DNA from: Streptosporangiaceae bacterium
Lineage (GTDB): Bacteria; Actinomycetota; Actinomycetes; Streptosporangiales; Streptosporangiaceae
Assembly (NCBI GenBank): GCA_030040475.1
Contig: JASHTQ010000658.1
Location: 1-10,182, forward strand
DNA length: 10,182 nt
Reading direction: 5' to 3'
Positions 1 through 5,720 of the stretch are shown here, piece after piece (position 1 is the first letter of the stretch; every line of letters begins with the position of its first letter). Position numbers and translations under genes: made by a program. Below the pieces are notes generated by a model. The model worked only from the letters and a program-made list of their open reading frames with translations, had not been told where the DNA came from and did not search any database.

Positions 1-153
1 TGCGGGAATCAGATCGTCCAGTTCTGGCGGCGCGTCGACCAGCGAGGCGGAGCAGCAATGCCATGTGCCCTGTCCTCGGATGATCGCCATCTGTCCCATA
101 TGCCCGCAAGCGGCTTGTCCCGAATGGATACGCGGACAGCCACAGGTAGCTAA
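1..153 (+). other. Open frame entering from the left edge, possible gene 3' end
   Basis: Reading frame 1 is open from the first base to a TAA at 151-153, giving about 50 residues that begin CGNQIVQFWRRVDQRGG. It could be the C-terminus of a gene that starts outside the window. The composition is not clearly coding, another frame is also open through the same stretch, and no domain is recognisable. The call rests only on the open frame and plausible residue mix. Confidence 0.2.
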
Positions 154-242
154 AGCTCTCATCACGGGCAGATGGGTGCGCGTACGCTACCTGATCATCT
201 TGAGCGGCAACGTCCCGTGCCGCGCCCCCGGAATGAGCCGAA

Positions 243-635
243 ATGAAACTTAAGATCCTCGTCTTGTGCATCGTCATCGCCGCGTCTGCCGCCGCATGTA
301 GTTCGGGCGGAAACACCGCTGCGCAGACGACCACGAACGCCACGAGCACGCCGACGCAAGCGGCTGCCGCAGCCCAGCCATCCCCTCCGGGAAGCACGCT
401 CGCAGCGGACCAGGAGGCTTGCCAGGCGATAGCGACGCAGCCTGCCGCAACCGCGCTCATCATCGCCGTGGGCGAGAAATCCGAAGAATCACCTGCACTC
501 TGGAATCTCGTTAGTAAGTGGACGACCGCTGTAGGGCTCCAGGTCCGTGATCCGTCGACCGCGCACAAACAGGGTGTGTTCCTAGCCGCGGTTCTAGTTG
601 ACGTGTGGTGCGACAAATATGCACCGCGGAGTTGA
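243..635 (+). CDS. Small secreted lipoprotein, function unknown
   Basis: The 130-aa product starts with a type II (lipoprotein) signal peptide: MKLK basic start, hydrophobic residues 5-18, and a lipobox-like ASAAAC with Cys19 as the predicted lipidated residue. It should therefore be anchored on the outer face of the membrane. Residues 20-55 form a Ser/Thr/Ala/Pro-rich linker typical of actinobacterial lipoproteins. The folded part (about 55-130) contains Cys60 and Cys123, which could form a disulfide. No enzymatic or binding motif is visible, so only the location can be assigned. The ATG at 243 is chosen because it gives a complete signal peptide. The Shine-Dalgarno is weak (GGAA further upstream), and an overlapping out-of-frame ATG at 234 is probably unused. 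The next gene is a decayed one on the opposite strand, so there is no operon context. Confidence 0.75.
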   Translation: MKLKILVLCIVIAASAAACSSGGNTAAQTTTNATSTPTQAAAAAQPSPPGSTLAADQEACQAIATQPAATALIIAVGEKSEESPALWNLVSKWTTAVGLQVRDPSTAHKQGVFLAAVLVDVWCDKYAPRS

Positions 636-869
636 CCATGCGGATACCCGCCTCGCCCGTACGGATCCTGGTATACGGAGGGTTCAGCTGGCCGTCCTTC
701 CGAGGACAGCCCAGAGCCGACGTTCGCAGCCTCCAGTGGACACGCGCATACCGGTCAGCTCTGCGCCCCCGACAGGCGGCTCTGCTCTACGGCAGATGCT
801 GCGCCCAACGGCGGATCTTGCTTTACGCCAGTGGCCAACGATCATCACGAAGCGCGATCGGCACGGAGA

Positions 870-1462
870 TCAGCATCCGCAGTGAGCGCAGTGCCCGCTC
901 AGTGAGGATGCGGCGTCCGCGGATGTTTCTCCGTCTGGGGATTGCAGTTCCGGGTGGCGCAGCCGTATCCCGCGGAGTTCGGCGCCGCGCAGTATGATGA
1001 GAGCGCGGCTCAGGACCTGCGCGATCGCCTCGCCGACGGGGACCGGGATCGTCATACGCTGAGAGCCGGTACCCGCGCGCATCCCGGCCCGCAGGCTATC
1101 CAATGTGAAGCCATGCCCGGCCAGGCAGGGCAGGATGTCGATCAGGGCTCCGCCGGCGGCCTGCGGCTGGAAGCTCTGACCGGGGTCAGCTTTCAGGGTG
1201 TACCGTGACCGGCACGTGAGGCGATGCTGGTCGTACCAGCGGTAGTGATCGGCCCAGGCCTCGCGGGAGTCCACGAGCGCACTTGCTGGCCACGACGAAG
1301 ACCAGGTCGCAGTACAGGCTGCTGAAGTCCGGGAAGCGGTCGCCTGATACCCACAGGTTGATGTCGCCGGGCTCGAAGCGGGAGGCAAGGCATGCGTTTC
1401 TTGATGCCGCCGCGCTTGAACTCGACCCCGACAGGAAAGCAGCAGTTCGGCGCGGAGCTAGG
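870..1462 (-). pseudogene. Frameshifted remnant of a conserved hypothetical protein
   Basis: Protein-like sequence continues across three minus-strand frames. One frame gives PVGVEFKRGGIKKR (about 1432-1394). A second gives FEPGDINLWVSGDRFPDFSS followed by LYCDLVFVVASK (about 1377-1282). A third gives LVDSREAWADHYRWYDQHR followed by TLKADPGQSFQPQ and ILRGAELRGIRLRHPEL, ending at a TGA at 870. The joins lie near 1380-1394 and 1270-1284, and a further fragment, LRAELLLS, sits at the 5' end in yet another frame. The segments read as one soluble protein of about 190 residues or more with its N-terminus lost or scrambled. The family is not recognised. Residues such as W, Y, F and charged pairs are far more protein-like here than in the other frames, which supports a dead gene rather than noise. 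The extent on the 5' side is uncertain. Confidence 0.6.
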
Positions 1463-1744
1463 TCAGCAGAGCTGCACCCGACTGACATGGCCGACTGAGA
1501 ATCATATAAGACTAAGGCAGCCATCAAGCAAGGCAGATGGTTCAGCGCGCAGAATTACAATTATTTGCCATGTCAGTCAGCAATTAATCTTTACGTGACA
1601 CGATGCAGAACGGCGGATATCGCGTGTCAAGCGATGCCGTACGCAAACTACAACGCGTTACAGGAGAACGATTCCCCCTTGCGCCGGATCGCGGTCCTCA
1701 CGGGAGAGTTTCCCGGCCGCAGCAAGCCTGTCCGGGGACCGGCG
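1463..1744. other. AT-rich gap between two decayed genes
   Basis: No convincing gene is seen here. Bases 1501-1600 are about 41% GC by hand count, well below the surrounding DNA, which suggests regulatory or foreign sequence. An inverted repeat TGACACG (1596-1602) / CGTGTCA (1623-1629) with a 20-nt loop lies at the edge of the AT-rich part. On the minus strand TTGACA (1630-1625) matches a -35 consensus, but no good -10 was found at the right distance. Confidence 0.4.
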
Positions 1745-2076
1745 CTAACTGGCAGCGCCCGGGCCGCGGTATGCCATGCCGCCGGCGTCATGCAAGGCCT
1801 CTAGCATCTCCTCCACGGTGAGCAGCTTCGTGGTAGACACCGATGCGGACGCGCCGGACGCGGCCACCTTGGCAAGCGTGCTCGCCGCCACGACGTCGCC
1901 GGGAAACCCGGCCAGGACGTATCCGTCGGCGTCGCCGAAGGCGTACCAGAAGCCGTGCAGCTTGCCGTCCACGGCCGCGATGACCGGCTCCAGCGCCTGA
2001 CGGCGGTCTTCCGGCTTCTCGATCAGCCGTGCCCAGGTCGCCGGCGTGAGGGTGAACCGGGCCAGATATCGCTCAT
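1745..2076 (-). pseudogene. GYD-domain protein gene, frameshifted just after the start codon
   Basis: From about 2074 downwards the frame reads ERYLARFTLTPATWARLIEK, then PEDRRQALEPVIAAVDGKLH, then GFWYAFGDADGYVLAGFPGD, and ends with TAG at 1747-1745. The layout (short beta strand, helix, then FWYAFGDxDxYVLxxFP, then TTKLLTxEE) is that of GYD-domain proteins, small alpha/beta-barrel-like proteins of unknown function. A good Shine-Dalgarno (AGAGGAG) sits 5 nt before an ATG at 2076-2074, but that ATG reads MSDIWPGSPS, out of frame with the body. One missing base between 2070 and 2076 would restore a start of the type M-RYLARFTLTP. No in-frame ATG or GTG lies between the upstream palindrome and the domain. 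The gene is therefore probably broken, unless translation begins at an internal codon such as the ATG at 1972, which would lose the first third. A sequencing error is the main alternative. Confidence 0.65.
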
Positions 2077-2129
2077 TGCCGCTCCTCTGCTCGTTCCGGG
2101 CTTTGCTGCGCAGCCTTATCTGCCCGATC

Positions 2130-2151
2130 CTGTCACCTCGCGAGGTGACAG
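2130..2151. promoter_or_regulatory. Perfect 22-bp palindrome, candidate operator
   Basis: Half-site CTGTCACCTCG is followed directly by its exact reverse complement CGAGGTGACAG with no spacer. It lies 53 bp upstream of the GYD gene's ATG and 9 bp from the left end of the insertion sequence. Size and symmetry fit the operator of a dimeric repressor such as a TetR-family protein. No such regulator is encoded in this window, so the binding protein is inferred only by class. Confidence 0.55.
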
Positions 2152-2160
2152 CGAGGGCTG

Positions 2161-2178
2161 AGGCGAGTTATGTGGGTT
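2161..2178 (+). repeat. Left terminal inverted repeat of the IS982-family element
   Basis: AGGCGAGTTATGTGGGTT matches the reverse complement of 3140-3157 at 16 of 18 positions (A/C at position 6 and T/G at position 13 differ). Confidence 0.65.
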
Positions 2179-2266
2179 GATCCTGGCGTGTCGGCTGGAG
2201 ATAGGGGTGGCCCCTGCGGAAGGCAAGTGATTGTCGAAGTCCCTCGTCCGCAGAGGCCGTCTGTCG

Positions 2267-3136
2267 ATGCTGCCAGCTGAAGAGTTGTCCGTCTACGTTT
2301 ACGTGTTGATCCACGACCTGATCCTGGCCGGGACGATCAGGATCCCGCGCAGGCCAGGACCGCTCCCGGCGTGCACCGATGCCGAGCTGCCGGTGATCAC
2401 GGAAGTCCGGCACCTGCCCGGGCGGCGCAGCGAGTCCGGCTTCCTGGCCGAGGTCGCCCGGGACTGGGGGGCACCTGTTCCCGGTCCTGCCGTGCCAGAG
2501 CGAGGCCAGCCGGAGGATCCGCTGGCTGCGGGGAGCGTTCGGGCAGATCCGGGCCGTCCTCGCGGCCCGGCTGCCAGAAGATGACTGCCAGCAGGTCGAT
2601 ACCAGCGCGCTGCCGGTGAAGCATCCGTCCCGGGTCCGCGGCGCGGACGGCTGGACCGGGCCGGGCAACGACCTGGCCGCCCGGTTCGGCCGCGATGCCG
2701 CCCATGGCGAGTGGTTCTACGGCTTGCGGCTCGCGGTGAAGACCGATCTGGGCAGCCGGGCCGTCCGGGCCTGGTCCATCGTGCCAGCCGCCGTGAGCGA
2801 GCGCGGCGTCGCTGGTGACCTGCTGGACGCCGGCCCGGCCCCGCGTGACCTGCTGGCGGACAAGGGCTTCAGCGGGCGCGGCTTCGCCGCCGCCAGGCGG
2901 CCCGTGGCACCGCCGTCCTCGTCCCGCCGGATAAGGACCAGCGTGCGGCCATGCCCTCCATCCTGCTCAAGGTCATCGCGGAATGGCGCAACCGCGTCGA
3001 GACCACCTTCAGCGAGATCACCGTGCAGATGGAACTGGCCAGGCACGGCGCGCACACCTTCTGGGGCCTTCTCACCAGGACCACCGCCACCATCGCCGCT
3101 CACACACTGCTCCGCGTCTGCCTCATCCGCGGCTAA
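2267..3136 (+). pseudogene. IS982-family DDE transposase with two frameshifts
   Basis: The reading frame can be followed through three phases. Phase one (2267-2470) gives MLPAEELSVYVYVLIHDLI through ESGFLAEVARDWG. Phase two (2472 to about 2890) gives HLFPVLP, then QQVDTSALPV, then GEWFYGLRLAVKTDLGSRAV and LLADKGFSGRGF. Phase three (about 2891-3136) gives GTAVLVPPDKDQRAAMPSIL, then RNRVETTFSEITVQMELARH and ending LLRVCLIRG. The catalytic triad is visible as Asp in DTSALPV (codon 2598), Asp in ADKGF (codon 2859) and Glu in RVETTFSEI (codon 2999). The C-terminal pattern R-x-RxETxFSxIT is characteristic of IS982 transposases. The first shift falls in a run of six G (2466-2471), the second in a GCC-repeat stretch near 2885-2895. 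A programmed frameshift is unlikely for this family and would not explain both sites. Reconstructed length is about 290 aa, full for the family. An upstream in-frame TTG at 2231 is an alternative start. Confidence 0.8.
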
Positions 3137-3139
3137 CCG

Positions 3140-3157
3140 AACCCCCATAACGCGCCT
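3140..3157 (-). repeat. Right terminal inverted repeat of the IS982-family element
   Basis: On the minus strand this reads AGGCGCGTTATGGGGGTT, pairing with the left repeat at 2161-2178 with two mismatches. It starts 3 nt after the transposase stop codon. Confidence 0.65.
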
Positions 3158-3316
3158 AAGGCGCCCGAAGGCCCGCGTCGGGGGCGGTCGGTTCACGGCG
3201 AGCCGGTGCGCCAGACCGGCCTGCCCGGTGCCGGTGAGATCACCTTGTCAGCAGACGGGATCGGGGCCATATCAGGCGGGAGTGCGCGTCGTATTCGGCT
3301 GCGCTGGTGTCAGAGG

Positions 3317-4084
3317 TCAGGGCTGTTGTTCGAGTAGCTGGGCCGCTGCCTTCGGATCCATGATGTTGGACCATGCCTGTTCGGCCGGGAGCAGTTCGCG
3401 TTCCGGGAGGGCGTATTCGGGGAACCATGCGCCGGGATCGCATCCGGGTACGCGGTTCAGGATGGTCGCGGTCAGGTCCTTATGAACCGAGCCGGTGATC
3501 CGGATTGCCACGTAGGTTTCGTTGCCGTCCTCGGCGCGGACGATGATCCCGAGGCGGAAGCCCGCGAAGTCGGCGGCGTGCTCATGGCCGTCGCGCAAGG
3601 ATCCGCGTACGAGTTCTCGTACTGCGGTGTTCAGGCGGCGGGCGAGCCGGGTGGCGGCCTCGATGAGGTACCGGTCGTGGTCATCCGGGCCGGGGAGAAG
3701 ATGGGCGGTGTATGTGTCGGTCGTGAGCGGCTGGTCGTGCTCGGCGTTGTAGCGCTGCCTGGCGGTGCGTGCCTGGTCGTGGAGGGCCGCGTAGAAGTCG
3801 TCGGGCGAGCCCTCCTCGCGGGTACCGGCGGCGACCAGCCAGTCTTTCACGCCGGCCCCGGGATCGCCGCTGTAGATGGCGCCTCGCCACCGGCCGGTTT
3901 TCACCTTGAACAGCACGACGTCGTCGATAGCGCGGATCCGCTCGTGCGGCGTGTCCTCGGCGGCGAACTGCTCCGCCGCCTTCCGAAGCAGCGGGTGATC
4001 GATCTCGTCCAGCGGAATGCGCGCGGAGGGAATGGGCAATCCTAGATCCTCGCGCAGGCACCGTACGGTCGGCCGCACCGGCAC
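3317..4084 (-). CDS. Protein of unknown family downstream of an RHH-like gene; candidate toxin
   Basis: This 255-aa protein starts at GTG 4084-4082, with GGGAGGA (4100-4094) 9 nt upstream inside the preceding gene, and stops with TGA at 3319-3317. It has no signal peptide or membrane segment, so it should be cytoplasmic. Visible elements are a short N-terminal region with PLDEIDHPLLRKAAEQF (24-40), a segment AIDDVVLFKVKTGRWRGAIY (52-71) that looks like paired beta strands rich in basic residues, a central helical part (about 95-165) and a C-terminal beta-rich part with GFRLGIIVRAEDGNETYVAI (175-194). The family is not recognised. The gene lies 5 nt after the ribbon-helix-helix-like gene and is probably co-translated with it, which suggests a type II toxin-antitoxin pair. 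It is longer than common toxins (80-150 aa), so it may instead be an effector under RHH control. The basic beta segment could contact RNA, but that is inference. Confidence 0.75.
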   Translation of the reverse strand: MPVRPTVRCLREDLGLPIPSARIPLDEIDHPLLRKAAEQFAAEDTPHERIRAIDDVVLFKVKTGRWRGAIYSGDPGAGVKDWLVAAGTREEGSPDDFYAALHDQARTARQRYNAEHDQPLTTDTYTAHLLPGPDDHDRYLIEAATRLARRLNTAVRELVRGSLRDGHEHAADFAGFRLGIIVRAEDGNETYVAIRITGSVHKDLTATILNRVPGCDPGAWFPEYALPERELLPAEQAWSNIMDPKAAAQLLEQQP

Positions 4085-4089
4085 GGAAG

Positions 4090-4368
4090 TCAGTCCTCCC
4101 AGTCCCCGACGCCGCCGAGTTCCTCGATCCGCTCAGGAGACAGCCCGGTGAGCATCGACACGCTCGAGGCGAGCGACCCGTCCAGCAGTTTCATCGACTC
4201 GACCATCCCGCGCCGGATCTCTTCACGGCGCTGCTCCAGGTACGCGCGCGCCGCCTCGGCCACGAAATCCTTCTTGGTCATGCCCAGAAAGTGCGCGGCA
4301 TGAGAGATGAGTTCGTCGGTAGCCGGATCGACCTTCAGGGGTGTCTGGCGCTTCGCGCTAACTGTCAT
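4090..4368 (-). CDS. Ribbon-helix-helix-like DNA-binding protein, candidate antitoxin
   Basis: The product is 92 aa. Residues 9-47 (TPLKVDPATDELISHAAHFL, then GMTKKDFVAEAARAYLEQR) fit the ribbon-helix-helix pattern: a short beta strand, a helix, a G-M/x-T-K turn, then a second helix with alternating Ala/Val. Such proteins dimerise through the strand and bind tandem operator repeats. A long charged helix (45-62) and an acidic tail ending GDWED would suit binding to a partner protein. The ATG at 4368 has AGAGGA (4379-4374) 5 nt upstream. The promoter just upstream overlaps a tandem AGTACCT repeat, consistent with autoregulation. The following gene begins 5 nt after its stop. Assignment as an antitoxin is inference from fold and gene order; a plain CopG/Arc-type repressor is the alternative. 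Confidence 0.8.
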   Translation of the reverse strand: MTVSAKRQTPLKVDPATDELISHAAHFLGMTKKDFVAEAARAYLEQRREEIRRGMVESMKLLDGSLASSVSMLTGLSPERIEELGGVGDWED

Positions 4369-4389
4369 GGCCGTCCTCTCTTCACAGCC

Positions 4390-4418
4390 ATAGTACCTAA
4401 GTACCTCATTTTACTGCA
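4390..4418 (-). promoter_or_regulatory. Promoter of the RHH gene pair
   Basis: On the minus strand TGCAGT (4418-4413) and TACTAT (4395-4390) are separated by 17 nt. The -10 matches TANNNT well; the -35 is weak. The -10 ends 21 nt before the ATG at 4368, leaving a short leader that contains the AGAGGA ribosome site. Confidence 0.5.
4392..4406. promoter_or_regulatory. Tandem 7-bp repeat, candidate RHH operator
   Basis: AGTACCT occurs at 4392-4398 and again at 4400-4406, an 8-bp period with one base between. The first copy overlaps the -10 box and the second lies in the promoter spacer. Direct repeats of this size are typical operators of ribbon-helix-helix repressors, so the adjacent protein probably represses its own promoter here. 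Confidence 0.5.
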
Positions 4419-4641
4419 GCCATGGCCGGGAGCAGGGACACTATCGGCGCCGCAGGACTGCCGGTTCTGCGCCACATCTCCCTACGCCATATGGCCTCCC
4501 GCCGCAAGGCCGCCGACGATGACCGCAACGGCCTCGCAAGCTGATCGCGCACCTCCTGAGCCGGCTGGGCACGGGCCGGATTTTCAGGATCTGCCGTCGG
4601 CCCGATCACGGCGTAAGCGCCGGGCGAACGACTCTGAGCGG

Positions 4642-4917
4642 CTACATGAAGTGCCTCGCAGCACCTACGTCAGATTGACCACGCGGGCTCGGCTCGGACA
4701 GCTCCGCTGCCGCTGGCTCGATGGCGGTCCTCTCGACGGAGGACGCGCTACGGGGCTTGGAGTTCCTACATGACCTGCACCGGCCGAACGGGGCAATATC
4801 GCGAGCCAGGTGATGGGCATCATCATGGCTAGCCCGGACCTGATCCGGGTCCGGCCGCACGTCGTACCAGATGGCGCTGGCCAGCGCGCTTGCCCGCAGG
4901 GGAGTAACGCGGGTCAC
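4642..4917 (-). CDS. Possible small gene, hypothetical protein
   Basis: A GTG at 4917-4915 is preceded by GGAGG (4929-4925 region) with an 8-nt spacer. The first 45 codons are rich in third-position G/C and give a plausible sequence beginning MTRVTPLRASALASAIWYDV and containing RPDPDQVRASHDDAHHLA. The second half (RSCRNSKPRSASSVERT onward) is low-complexity Ser/Arg/Ala-rich and less convincing, so the real gene may be shorter or frameshifted. It lies 63 bp downstream of the 46-aa membrane peptide gene on the same strand and could be co-transcribed with it. No domain is recognised. Confidence 0.3.
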   Translation of the reverse strand: MTRVTPLRASALASAIWYDVRPDPDQVRASHDDAHHLARDIAPFGRCRSCRNSKPRSASSVERTAIEPAAAELSEPSPRGQSDVGAARHFM

Positions 4918-4980
4918 GGCAAGCGCCTCCGTGTCGTTCCGGTCGGCCGGGCCTGTGGCGTGCCCGATCGACCGGTTTCG

Positions 4981-5121
4981 CTACCTCATGTGGTGCAGAT
5001 CCTGAATGAACAAGATCGCTCCGGAGACGACCAGGAAGATGACCACGGCCGCCAGGATCTTCACCGCTATCTTCCAGAACGCCACGCAGGCGACTGCGAG
5101 CGCGATGAGGAAGGGAATCAT
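4981..5121 (-). CDS. 46-aa small membrane protein
   Basis: An ATG at 5121-5119 preceded by AGGAG (5132-5128) with a 6-nt spacer opens a 46-codon frame ending in TAG at 4983-4981. The peptide has hydrophobic residues 2-15 (IPFLIALAVACVAF), a short W-K-I-A-V-K hinge with two lysines, a second hydrophobic stretch 22-39 (ILAAVVIFLVVSGAILFI) and a polar QDLHHMR tail. This fits one long bent or two short transmembrane helices. The ribosome site, near-perfect hydrophobic patterning and G/C-rich third positions make it a real gene despite its length. Function is unknown. Peptides of this size can be holin-like, type I toxin-like, or subunits that modulate larger membrane proteins, and nothing here decides between these. 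Two overlapping TGTCA-type inverted repeats lie just upstream. Confidence 0.65.
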   Translation of the reverse strand: MIPFLIALAVACVAFWKIAVKILAAVVIFLVVSGAILFIQDLHHMR

Positions 5122-5143
5122 TGCGGACTCCTCACCGGCCCTG

Positions 5144-5162
5144 TGACAGCACTGTCATGACA
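5144..5162. promoter_or_regulatory. Overlapping inverted repeats upstream of the small membrane protein gene
   Basis: TGACAG (5144-5149) and CTGTCA (5152-5157) form an inverted repeat with a 2-nt centre. The right arm also belongs to a perfect 10-bp palindrome TGTCATGACA (5153-5162). They lie 23-41 bp before the ATG at 5121, the usual place for an operator. The heptamer GTGACAG also occurs in the palindrome at 2130-2151, though in a different arrangement. Confidence 0.4.
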
Positions 5163-5176
5163 ACCCGATCCAGGAC

Positions 5177-5204
5177 TTGCCTCCGGCTACGGACCGTGTA
5201 GCAT
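5177..5204 (+). promoter_or_regulatory. Promoter-like pair ahead of a hairpin
   Basis: TTGCCT (5177-5182) and TAGCAT (5199-5204) are separated by 16 nt. Both match actinobacterial housekeeping promoter consensus reasonably. No reading frame starts nearby; the next prominent element is the hairpin at 5248-5280. Confidence 0.35.
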
Positions 5205-5210
5205 GACTGA

Positions 5211-5285
5211 CATCACTTGGACCTTTCGTGATTCGGTTTCGGTGATGAGCACGGTCGATGTTCATCCCATCGGCCGTGCTTTCTG
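5211..5285 (+). ncRNA. Candidate small RNA
   Basis: A promoter-like pair ending at 5204 predicts a transcript start near 5211, and the strong hairpin at 5248-5280 could end it, giving an RNA of roughly 75 nt. The 5' part holds CATCAC (5211-5216) and GTGATG (5242-5247), which can pair, so most of the RNA could be structured. There is no start codon with a ribosome site inside. It does not match any RNA family I recognise; the call is structural only. Confidence 0.25.
5248..5280 (+). terminator. Strong 13-bp hairpin, probable terminator or RNA 3' end
   Basis: AGCACGGTCGATG (5248-5260) pairs with CATCGGCCGTGCT (5268-5280), 12 Watson-Crick pairs and one G-U, with a 7-nt loop TTCATCC. Only a short T-rich tail (TTCTGG) follows on the plus strand. 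Actinobacterial terminators often lack a full T run, so the role is plausible but not certain. Confidence 0.45.
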
Positions 5286-5481
5286 GTAATGTAGTTGCTG
5301 ATGTCATCTAATTTGGCGATCGGTTCTCTAGCGGCTCCTATCTGCCATCTGGCTCGGTGCGCCAGACGAGCTTCATTTGTTGTTTGGCTCGCTAAGAGGA
5401 TTCCCGGCGCATCTCGGACCTAGACACTCCACCCGGGCGACCGTACAGTCGGACTAGAAGTCGTCTAAGCAAGGCTTAATC

Positions 5482-5682
5482 ATGGTCAGTCCGATGGGTG
5501 CTCCGTCTGATGCACCGGCTCTTCATGCGCAAACTAATGATTACCTCAATGGCGGCGTCTGGCTAGGGTGCGTAGCCAGAACCAACAACGACTCCAATAG
5601 CGACATGCTCATGGACCCAGAGCATGTTCGCCGGGCGCTGGGGGCTTTTGCCCGCATGTGGGGCTCCAGCCTGGCGGTTTAG
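5482..5682 (+). CDS. Doubtful 66-aa reading frame before the tRNA-binding gene
   Basis: ATG at 5482 to TAG at 5680-5682 gives a 66-aa product (beginning MVSPMGAPSDAPALHAQ). No Shine-Dalgarno is visible. The DNA here is lower in GC than the rest, with third positions not G/C-biased as in the neighbouring real genes. No domain is recognised. It may be an upstream leader, a transferred gene or chance. Confidence 0.25.
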   Translation: MVSPMGAPSDAPALHAQTNDYLNGGVWLGCVARTNNDSNSDMLMDPEHVRRALGAFARMWGSSLAV

Positions 5683-5720
5683 CTTCCTGGTGTGGCTATG
5701 TGCTGCTAGCGTTCCGCTTC

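Larger units (their letters stand above)
2161..3157 (+). mobile_element. IS982-family insertion sequence, inactivated
   Basis: The element is about 997 bp, normal for the IS982 family. It is bounded by imperfect 18-bp inverted repeats (16 of 18 identical) and filled by a single transposase reading frame that is now broken. The transposase stop codon lies only 3 nt from the right repeat, the usual compact layout. No convincing target-site duplication is visible: the flanks read agggctg on the left and aaggcgc on the right. Either the duplication has decayed or the exact ends differ by a few bases. The element sits immediately beside the 22-bp palindrome, upstream of the GYD gene. Confidence 0.75.

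Noticed and set aside
65..253. 62-aa plus-strand reading frame before the lipoprotein gene
   Set aside because: Cys/Pro/Arg-rich composition, no ribosome site, and overlap with the well-supported lipoprotein start.
598..997. Two overlapping plus-strand frames after the lipoprotein gene
   Set aside because: Arg/Pro/Ser-rich translations with no domain; the right half is antisense to the decayed minus-strand gene.
1596..1629. Inverted repeat TGACACG/CGTGTCA
   Set aside because: Seven-bp arms with a 20-nt loop and no gene start at a suitable distance; kept only as a note in the AT-rich gap.
2150..3165. Target-site duplication around the IS982-family element
   Set aside because: Flanking bases on the two sides do not match over 3-8 nt.
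3482..4045. 187-aa plus-strand frame
   Set aside because: Lies antisense to the 255-aa gene, which has a ribosome site, operon context and more natural composition.
4291..4773. 160-aa plus-strand frame
   Set aside because: Overlaps the RHH gene and its promoter antisense; Pro/Arg-rich with no ribosome site.
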